The notes beneath the pieces were generated by a model, which saw only the letters and a program-made list of their open reading frames with translations, was not told the DNA's origin and ran no database searches. Positions 6,205 to 11,280 of a DNA stretch of 11,280 nucleotides are shown here, piece after piece (position 1 is the stretch's first letter; each line of letters starts with the position of its first letter). Origin of the DNA: Lysobacterales bacterium UBA5700 (lineage in GTDB: Bacteria > Pseudomonadota > Gammaproteobacteria > Xanthomonadales > Xanthomonadaceae); assembly GCA_002420085.1 (NCBI GenBank), contig DIHI01000008.1:6796-18075 (forward strand), read 5' to 3'. Made by a program: the position numbers and the translations under genes.

Positions 6205-7737
6205 TCAGAACTCGAAGCGGATGCCCTGGGCCAGCGGCAGCGCGTCGGAATAGTTGATGGTATTGGTTTGCCGACGCATGTAGACCTTCCAGGCGTCCGA
6301 GCCGGATTCGCGGCCACCGCCGGTTTCCTTCTCGCCGCCGAAGGCGCCACCGATCTCGGCGCCGCTGGTGCCGATGTTGACATTGGCGATGCCGCAATCC
6401 GAACCGGCGGCCGACAGGAAGCGCTCGGCCGACTTCAGGTTCTGGGTGAAGATCGCCGACGACAGGCCCTGCGGCACGCCGTTCTGCATGGCGATCGCTT
6501 CATCGAGCGTGTCGAACGGCATCACGTACAGGATCGGCGCGAAGGTCTCGGTCTGCACCACCTCGGCGTCGTTGCCGAGGCCGGTGACGATCGCCGGGGT
6601 CACGAAATGGCCGGGTCGATCGAGTACCGTGCCGCCAGTGCGAACCTGACCACCGCTGGCGCGCGCCTTGGCGAGTGCGGCCAGGAAGCGCTCGACCGCG
6701 CCGGCATCGGTGAGCGGGCCCATCAGGGTCTTCGGATCAGTCGGATCGCCGATCCGCGCTTCGATCTGGCCATACGCCTTGACCAGGGTATCGACCACGG
6801 CATCGTGCAGCGAGCGATGCACGATCAGCCGGCGGGTGCTGGTGCAGCGCTGGCCGGCGGTGCCGACCGCGCCGAACACGATCGCTGGAATGGCCAGTTT
6901 CAGGTCGGCGCTTTCATCGACGATGATGGCATTGTTGCCGCCCAGTTCCAGCAGCGGCCGACCAAAGCGCTGTGCGACCCGATGGCCGACCCGGCGGCCG
7001 ACCGCGCAGGAGCCGGTGAAGCTGATCAAGGGCAGTCGATGATCATCGACCATGCGCTCGGCGAGGGTGCTGCCAGCATCGTTGAACAGGAAGAACAGAT
7101 CGGGGAAACCACCTTCCCGCAGCGCCTGATTGCAGATCTTCATGCTGGCGATGGCGCACAGCGGTGCCTTCGGCGACGGCTTCCAGATCGAAATGTCACC
7201 GCAGACCGCCGCGATGAAGGCATTCCAGGCCCAGACCGCGACCGGGAAATTGAAGGCACTGATGATCCCGACCAGGCCGAGCGGATGCCACTGCTCGTAC
7301 ATCCGGTGGCCCGGACGCTCGGAGTGCATGCTCAGGCCGTAGAGCTGGCGCGACAGACCGACGGCGAAATCCCCGATGTCGATCATTTCCTGGACCTCGC
7401 CGTCGCCCTCGGCCTTGATCTTGCCCATCTCCAGCGAGACCAGCGAGCCGAGCGCGTCCTTGTGCCGGCGCAGGGCGTCGGCGCACAGCCGGATCGCCTC
7501 ACCACGACGCGGAGCCGGCGTGCTGCGCCAGACCTCGAAGGCGGCGCTGGCGCGTGCCAGGAGGGTTTCGTAGTCGGCTTCAGAGGCGGCATCGACCCGG
7601 GCCAGCAGGGCGCCGGAGGCGGGGTCGAAGGTCTCGATGGTGCCGGCCGAATCGGTGCTGGACCATTCGCCGTTGCCGAGGTAGGAACCGGATTCGCGCG
7701 CGCCAAGTCCGAGCGCGGCGAGGATGGGGTGCGACAT
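6205..7737 (-). CDS. ALDH7 (antiquitin-like) aldehyde dehydrogenase
   Basis: A 510-aa NAD(P)-dependent aldehyde dehydrogenase. The family-7 signature is clear: NFPVAVWAWN (163-172), IWKPSPKAPL (Lys186, cofactor binding), FTGSCAVGR, LELGGNNAI with general base Glu264, GTAGQRCTSTRR with catalytic Cys298, and the C-terminal GGEKETGGGRESGSDAWK and MRRQTNTINY. ALDH7 members oxidise alpha-aminoadipic semialdehyde in lysine breakdown, or related aldehydes. That substrate is likely by family but not proven, as no lysine-pathway genes are adjacent. ATG 7737 is used because AGGAG lies about 6 bases upstream; an open extension to 7776 has no homology. It lies 57 bases after tRNA-Arg on the same strand, with no strong terminator between, so read-through from the tRNA promoter is possible. 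Confidence 0.93.
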   Translation of the reverse strand: MSHPILAALGLGARESGSYLGNGEWSSTDSAGTIETFDPASGALLARVDAASEADYETLLARASAAFEVWRSTPAPRRGEAIRLCADALRRHKDALGSLVSLEMGKIKAEGDGEVQEMIDIGDFAVGLSRQLYGLSMHSERPGHRMYEQWHPLGLVGIISAFNFPVAVWAWNAFIAAVCGDISIWKPSPKAPLCAIASMKICNQALREGGFPDLFFLFNDAGSTLAERMVDDHRLPLISFTGSCAVGRRVGHRVAQRFGRPLLELGGNNAIIVDESADLKLAIPAIVFGAVGTAGQRCTSTRRLIVHRSLHDAVVDTLVKAYGQIEARIGDPTDPKTLMGPLTDAGAVERFLAALAKARASGGQVRTGGTVLDRPGHFVTPAIVTGLGNDAEVVQTETFAPILYVMPFDTLDEAIAMQNGVPQGLSSAIFTQNLKSAERFLSAAGSDCGIANVNIGTSGAEIGGAFGGEKETGGGRESGSDAWKVYMRRQTNTINYSDALPLAQGIRFEF

Positions 7738-7760
7738 GACTTCTCCTGAGTGCGATGCCC

Positions 7761-7777
7761 GATGCCGGATCGGCATC
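7761..7777 (-). other. Small perfect hairpin between tRNA-Arg and ALDH gene
   Basis: GATGCCG (7761-7767) pairs with CGGCATC (7771-7777) around a 3-nt loop, 17 bases beyond the tRNA CCA end and 23 bases before the aldehyde dehydrogenase start. It could be a weak tRNA terminator or a 5' leader hairpin. It lacks a T-tract on the transcribed strand. Confidence 0.45.
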
Positions 7778-7794
7778 GGAGAGCGAAGGTGTGA

Positions 7795-7871
7795 TGGCGG
7801 CCCCGACAGGAGTCGAACCTGTGACCTTCCCCTTAGGAGGGGGACGCTCTATCCAACTGAGCTACAGGGCC
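7795..7871 (-). tRNA. tRNA-Arg (anticodon CCT)
   Basis: A 77-nt gene folding as a full cloverleaf: acceptor GGCCCTG/CGGGGCC with one G-U pair, D arm GCTC/GAGC, anticodon stem TCCCC/GGGGA with loop CTCCTAA (anticodon CCT, reading AGG), variable AGGTC, and T arm ACAGG/CCTGT with loop TTCGACT. The discriminator is G and CCA is encoded (7795-7797 on the plus strand as TGG). A consensus-like -10 element lies 76 bases upstream. Confidence 0.97.
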
Positions 7872-7947
7872 GTGGCGATGCCGGCCAGCGGGATGCATGC
7901 GCAAGACTGGATGCCGCGCACCGCCAGCCGCCGTGACCGGCTCGGCC

Positions 7948-7953
7948 ATTGTA
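7948..7953 (-). promoter_or_regulatory. Probable -10 element for tRNA-Arg
   Basis: On the minus strand the sequence reads TACAAT, five of six matches to TATAAT, followed by a GC-rich discriminator (GGCCGAG), which is typical of stringently controlled stable-RNA promoters. No good -35 is seen at 16-18 bp spacing. The leader to the tRNA would be about 70 nt. Confidence 0.4.
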
Positions 7954-7972
7954 GCAAGCGCGGAACCGACTA

Positions 7973-7997
7973 CGGCAGCCGGAAGGCATGGCTGCCG
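7973..7997 (-). terminator. Hairpin after the lipoprotein gene
   Basis: CGGCAGCC (7973-7980) pairs with GGCTGCCG (7990-7997) around a 9-nt loop, about 20 bases beyond the lipoprotein stop on the transcribed strand. No T-tract follows, so it is a probable 3' end structure rather than a proven terminator. It overlaps where the tRNA-Arg -35 would lie. Confidence 0.45.
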
Positions 7998-8016
7998 GGC
8001 GCGCCGCAGCGACCGA

Positions 8017-8949
8017 TCAGGCGCCGCTGTCGTCCGAGTCGGCTGGTCCGTCCGGTGCTTCCGATGCGGCCGGATCGGCATCGGCATCGGCATCGGCATC
8101 GGCACTTGAACCGGCATCGGTATCTGCCGCCGGCTCGGCCGCATTCTGGGCCTCGATCGTGCGCTGCTCGATCAATGCCTTGACCGCTGCCGGTGGCTCG
8201 ACCAGGGCGGGGTCGGGCGGGGTGAGGTCGAGCGACTCGATCATCATCAACTGGGCATTGCCCATCACCGACTGGAGTGTCCGGGCCGCGACCTTGACGC
8301 CGTCGAATTCGCGGTAATCGGCGAAACGGGTGTCGATCGTGATCTTGCCCATCGGCGTGTCCTGGATGACCTGGGTGCCGATCAGCAGGCCCGATGCCTG
8401 CGAGTAGCAATCGACCGACTCGCGGCCAGAGCGCCACAGCACCTTGACCTGGTAGCAGGGCTCGCCTTCGACCTGCGACAGGCCGAGCGTTTCCACCGAG
8501 CTGACGAAGCGCTCGCCGCGCAGGGCGGCTTCCGGCAGCGACACTTCGCGCTGCATGGCCGACTCGCTGGCGTCGAACAACTGCGCTCCGTTGACCGGGT
8601 CGAACGACCAGACGTGCTCGCCATGGATGCCGGAACGGACTTCCCCCATGCCCGGCAGGTTCATGATCGTCACCCGGGCCGTTTCGGAAGCCCCGATCGT
8701 GGTCACCGAGGCTTCGGAGTTTGCGCCCATGTACTCGACATAGCCGGTGGCCGTGCCGACATTCTGGGCCAGGATTGCGTCCGCGCCGCCGAGGGCGGTG
8801 ATGTGCCGATCGATCACGTCGCGCGCGGCCGGCAGATCGCCCTTGGATGGATCGCTGTCGGCCGACTGCTGATCGTCGCTTCCGCATCCGGCGGCGAGGC
8901 CGAGTGTTGCCAGCAGCGCCAGCGTGGCGCCGAATCGTGTCTTGCTCAT
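8017..8949 (-). CDS. Putative lipoprotein with LolA/outer-membrane-sorting-like repeat fold
   Basis: A 310-aa predicted lipoprotein. The signal peptide MSKTRFGATLALLATLG ends in LAAGC, with Cys22 as the lipidated residue followed by Gly-Ser rather than Asp, so outer-membrane sorting is expected. The body (about 38-270) resembles a periplasmic family of the type 'aGG..al..v.t...G.ve..G.......APnk...tI.lPGmGEvR.G..G...W..dp..G...': here ALGGADAIL, TIMNLPGMGEVRSGIHG and VWSFDPVNGAQLF, then YSQASGLLIGT, TPMGKITIDTRFADYREFDG. Two cysteines in GEPCYQV and SVDCYSQ may form a disulfide. The C-terminus is an acidic Asp/Ala/Pro tail encoded partly by a hexanucleotide repeat. ATG 8949 is chosen for GGAG upstream and the clean signal peptide; ATG 8955 is too close to it. 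The function is unknown. Confidence 0.75.
   Translation of the reverse strand: MSKTRFGATLALLATLGLAAGCGSDDQQSADSDPSKGDLPAARDVIDRHITALGGADAILAQNVGTATGYVEYMGANSEASVTTIGASETARVTIMNLPGMGEVRSGIHGEHVWSFDPVNGAQLFDASESAMQREVSLPEAALRGERFVSSVETLGLSQVEGEPCYQVKVLWRSGRESVDCYSQASGLLIGTQVIQDTPMGKITIDTRFADYREFDGVKVAARTLQSVMGNAQLMMIESLDLTPPDPALVEPPAAVKALIEQRTIEAQNAAEPAADTDAGSSADADADADADPAASEAPDGPADSDDSGA
8075..8104 (-). repeat. Hexanucleotide microsatellite (TCGGCA x5) in the lipoprotein tail
   Basis: Five perfect head-to-tail copies of TCGGCA run from 8075 to 8104. On the coding strand they add alternating Asp-Ala residues near the lipoprotein C-terminus. Six-base units keep the frame whatever the copy number, so length can vary without breaking the gene. 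Confidence 0.9.
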
Positions 8950-9043
8950 GTGCATCGCTCCCCTGAAGCGGGTTGCGAGTGCTGGCGGCGAGGCTGCCGC
9001 AGTCATGGCTCGCACACCGCGTGAATGGTCTGGAAAACCTGCT

Positions 9044-9087
9044 GGACGATCCTGGTTTGCAGGACTGCCGGGGTTCGGGGATCGTCC
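9044..9087. repeat. 9-bp inverted repeat upstream of the lipoprotein gene
   Basis: GGACGATCC (9044-9052) and GGATCGTCC (9079-9087) are perfect reverse complements separated by 26 nt. They lie in the 257-base gap between tRNA-Ala and the lipoprotein start, where the lipoprotein promoter is expected. This could be a paired operator half-site or a leader hairpin; no clear -35/-10 pair is seen beside it. Confidence 0.5.
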
Positions 9088-9158
9088 GTTTCGATCCTTC
9101 TCACCCGGCTATCCCCGGCTGGAACGTCCAGGCGAAGGAGCCGATCGAGAGAAGTCCC

Positions 9159-9194
9159 CGGAACCGAATATCGGAACCGAACCCCGGAACCGAA
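9159..9194. repeat. Three CGGAACCGAA copies at 13-nt period
   Basis: CGGAACCGAA occurs at 9159-9168, 9172-9181 and 9185-9194, each 13 bases apart. The outer two sit within perfect 14-bp copies of CCCCGGAACCGAAT. The cluster lies 12 bases beyond the 3' end of tRNA-Ala. It is non-coding and could be an iteron-like protein-binding array or a slippage product. Confidence 0.75.
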
Positions 9195-9206
9195 TCTGAG
9201 GGGGCG

Positions 9207-9282
<76 letters not shown>

Positions 9283-9304
9283 ACGCAACAACCTCAAGCC
9301 GCGC

Positions 9305-9310
9305 ATGATA
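9305..9310 (-). promoter_or_regulatory. Probable -10 element for tRNA-Ala
   Basis: On the minus strand the bases read TATCAT, followed by a GC-rich discriminator GCGCGGC, 22 bases before the tRNA 5' end and just after the rnd stop codon. The -35 is poorly conserved. The leader would be about 15 nt. Confidence 0.4.
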
Positions 9311-9330
9311 GCGAGGTCTGGGCGCGGCGG

Positions 9331-10452
9331 CTAGTCCCCGATCGGCGCCAGGGTTCGGAAGCATGCCTGCAACAGGGGACGGCGCCACCCGTCCAATGCC
9401 TCTGGCCAGCGGCGTTCCTGGACGTAGGTTTCGAGATGACGGCGCGAGGCCAGCACGGTGGCCGGCACGCCTTCGCGTTCGGCGATGTCCGCTACGGCGC
9501 TCTGGAGCGCCTTGATCGTTTCCTTGCGGCGGCCGTCCAGCGGCTCGGCCAGCGGCATGCCGTCGAGGTTCGACTGGTCGGCAGTCAGTTCGTGCCAGAT
9601 CGCATCACGCAGCTTGCGTGGGGCATTCGGGCGGGCATCCAGCACACGGGCAAGGGCGGCCGGGTCCGAGGGTGGGTGCCGGGCCAGTTCGGTGGCAAGA
9701 TCGTTGGCCAGGATCCAGCCACGGGGCCGGTCGCTGGCCAGTGCCTGGCGATCGCGCCAGCGCAGCAGCATGCACAGCCGACGCTGACCGGCCGGGTCCA
9801 GGCCCTGACTGCTGCGCAGGGCCAGATGCGGCCAGGGTTCGGGTTCACCACGTGCGACGGTCAACAGGCGCTGGCAGTCCTCGGTCAACCAGTCCAGCCG
9901 GCCCAATTCGACCAGACGTCGTTGCAGTCGGTCATGGATTTCGCCGAGATGGCGGACATCGTCGGCGGCATAGCGGCACTGGGACGGGCTCAATGGCCGG
10001 CGCAACCAGTCCGAGCGGGTCTCGCCCTTGTCGATCTCGATTCCGAGCAGTTCCCGAACCAGGGCCTGATAGCTCAGTGCCGCGCCGAAGCCGGCCAGTC
10101 CGGCGGCGATCTGGGTGTCGAACAGTGGCTTTGGAACCGCCCCGCAGGCATGTTCGAGGGCAACCAGATCCTCGCTTGCGGCATGCATGACCTTGGTTCG
10201 GAGCGGGTCGGTCAACACCGGTGCCAGCGCCTTGGCCATGCCCTCGACCTGCATGTCGAGCAACAGGATGTCGCCATCGATGGCGATCTGGACCAGTGCC
10301 AGTTGCGGCCAGTAGGTTCGTTCTCGGACGAACTCGGTATCCAGGGCGATCGGTTCCTGGCCCGCGTCCGCGATACTATTCGCCAATCGGTCCGGATCGT
10401 CGATCCAGATTCCAGCGGTCGGATCGGTATGAGTTGCTTGCATCTGTGGCAT
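9331..10452 (-). CDS. rnd: Ribonuclease D
   Basis: RNase D, 373 aa, a cytoplasmic 3'-5' exoribonuclease that trims tRNA 3' precursors. The DEDDy catalytic set is complete: Asp38 and Glu40 (ALDTEFVRERTYWPQLAL), Asp95 (MHAASEDLVAL), Tyr161 and Asp165 (CRYAADDVRHL). Each lies exactly ten residues beyond the E. coli positions as I recall them (28, 30, 85, 151, 155). The exonuclease domain spans about 15-200 and is followed by two HRDC-like segments (about 218-290 and 305-370, the latter with REGVPATVLASRRHLE). The start at ATG 10452 is preceded only by a weak TAGG; ATG 10443 three codons later is an alternative. It lies 48 bases upstream of tRNA-Ala on the same strand, which may be coincidence, though its substrates are tRNAs. 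It is divergent from the TPR-like gene. Confidence 0.95.
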   Translation of the reverse strand: MPQMQATHTDPTAGIWIDDPDRLANSIADAGQEPIALDTEFVRERTYWPQLALVQIAIDGDILLLDMQVEGMAKALAPVLTDPLRTKVMHAASEDLVALEHACGAVPKPLFDTQIAAGLAGFGAALSYQALVRELLGIEIDKGETRSDWLRRPLSPSQCRYAADDVRHLGEIHDRLQRRLVELGRLDWLTEDCQRLLTVARGEPEPWPHLALRSSQGLDPAGQRRLCMLLRWRDRQALASDRPRGWILANDLATELARHPPSDPAALARVLDARPNAPRKLRDAIWHELTADQSNLDGMPLAEPLDGRRKETIKALQSAVADIAEREGVPATVLASRRHLETYVQERRWPEALDGWRRPLLQACFRTLAPIGD

Positions 10453-10521
10453 GACCTAACGTTACGTGTGCTTCGGCGACGCGGCGGAGTATGCACGATC
10501 ATCAATTGCGGGGGGTAAGCA

Positions 10522-11280
10522 ATGAAGAACGTTGAAAACCGGTTCTGGGTGCGTGAGTCCAGCAAAATCAGTGGCTTGACGTTGATGGTGATGTTTGGCC
10601 TGGTGTTTGGTGGGCTGCCAGCGGGGGCTGTGCAGGCTCAGGACGAGGCCCAGAGTGCCGAGCAGGAGGGTGAGGGCGAGGAGGGCCAGACGGTCCGCAG
10701 GCGACTGATCGACGCCACCAACCAGGAGACCGAGTGGACGCCCTCGTTCGACATGACGCCGGCCGAGGAGCGCCGAGAACTGATCCAGCGCGGCCAGCAG
10801 GCATTGTCCGCGAACCGGCTGGAGGGCGAGAACGGTGCCGTGGCCTACTTCGCCCGTGCCAACGGGCTGGCCGGCGGCAGCGCTGATGCCGATGCCGGTC
10901 TGACCCGAGCAATCGCCGCTGTGGTCCGGGAGGCCGAGGCCGCTCTGGCCCGTGGCGCCTTCGACCAGGGGGCTCGATTGGCCGCACTGGCGCGTCAGCA
11001 TCGGCCGAACGATCCGGCGGTCCGCAACCTCCAGGCTTCGGTGGCTTCGGGCCGCGAACAGGCACAACGGCTGGCCGAGGCCGGGCGTCAGGTCGAGGCC
11101 GGCAATCTGATCACGCCGACCGGAACCAGTGCGCTCGATCTCTATCGCGAAGTGCTGGCCAGCGATGGCAACAATGCGGCAGCCAAGGCCGGGCTCCAGA
11201 ACATCGAACGGCTGCTGATCGCCCAGGCCGATCGGGCGATCGAGGCCGATGGCTTCGCCGAAGCCGAGCGCCTGCTGGCC
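10522..11280 (+). CDS. Exported TPR-like helical repeat protein (partial at the right edge)
   Basis: An open frame of 253 codons from ATG 10522 runs off the window without a stop. A basic N-terminus is followed by a hydrophobic core (LTLMVMFGLVFGGLPAGAV) and an AQA-QD cleavage site, a Sec signal peptide with a long n-region. A Glu-rich linker comes next (about 41-60). After about residue 80 the sequence becomes alanine-rich repeating helices with TPR-like spacing: LIQRGQQALSANRL, AEAALARGAFDQGARLAALARQHRPNDP, REVLASDGNNAAAKAGL, and DRAIEADGFAEAERLLA at the edge. This suggests a periplasmic or envelope scaffold; some such proteins carry a C-terminal enzymatic domain, which cannot be seen here. 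A G-rich Shine-Dalgarno-like run (GGGGGG) lies 6 bases before the start. Confidence 0.75.
   Translation, partial: MKNVENRFWVRESSKISGLTLMVMFGLVFGGLPAGAVQAQDEAQSAEQEGEGEEGQTVRRRLIDATNQETEWTPSFDMTPAEERRELIQRGQQALSANRLEGENGAVAYFARANGLAGGSADADAGLTRAIAAVVREAEAALARGAFDQGARLAALARQHRPNDPAVRNLQASVASGREQAQRLAEAGRQVEAGNLITPTGTSALDLYREVLASDGNNAAAKAGLQNIERLLIAQADRAIEADGFAEAERLLA

Noticed and set aside
6268..7749. 493-codon open frame on the plus strand
   Set aside because: It is antisense to the ALDH gene, which has all catalytic motifs.
7795..7871. tRNA-Arg as a phage or island attachment site
   Set aside because: No duplicated tRNA 3' end or integrase gene is visible on either side.
10453..10521. Promoter pair in the rnd/TPR divergent gap
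   Set aside because: A TATGCA at 10490-10495 and a TAACGTTA palindrome at 10457-10464 are present, but no convincing -35 spacing supports a call.

Overview
The window looks like a chromosomal segment of a high-GC gammaproteobacterium. The grounds are a class 2 (quinone-linked) dihydroorotate dehydrogenase, a type I MurB, an RNase D with HRDC-like C-terminal sequence, tRNA genes with encoded CCA, and strongly G/C-ending codons. A Xanthomonadales/Chromatiales-type lineage is my inference; nothing in the window fixes the genus.

Layout. (1) About 1-1075 is an accessory patch. A gene for a small NYN-domain (LabA/DUF88-like) putative nuclease, lower in GC than the rest, is followed immediately by a well-formed attC-like integron recombination site (632-696). 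A poorer attC-like remnant lies at the left edge. Next comes the 5' piece of a second putative cassette gene (754-891), which runs into short tandem repeats, a long imperfect palindrome and repeated 'GACCTGACCCC' motifs. No integrase or transposase is visible. (2) 1345-3075 (+) encodes a full-length HoxX, the formyl-transferase/crotonase fusion that makes the CO ligand of [NiFe]-hydrogenases in air. No hyp or hox gene accompanies it. (3) From 10452 down to 3084 every gene is on the minus strand: rnd (RNase D), tRNA-Ala(CGC), an Asp/Ala-tailed lipoprotein, tRNA-Arg(CCT), an ALDH7/antiquitin-type aldehyde dehydrogenase, pyrD, murB and an EamA-type transporter. The last three are joined by two ATGA stop/start overlaps and are almost certainly one translationally coupled operon. 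(4) From 10522 (+) to the window edge is the start of an exported, alpha-helical, TPR-like protein, divergent from rnd.

How the parts relate. The minus-strand block is mostly housekeeping: pyrimidine synthesis, peptidoglycan precursor synthesis, tRNA supply and tRNA 3' processing. HoxX is the metabolic oddity. It implies that the organism makes an aerobically matured [NiFe]-hydrogenase encoded elsewhere, or uses HoxX in isolation. The integron-type patch beside it is the most likely place for under-described biology: a possible RNA-degrading cassette gene and a broken neighbour.
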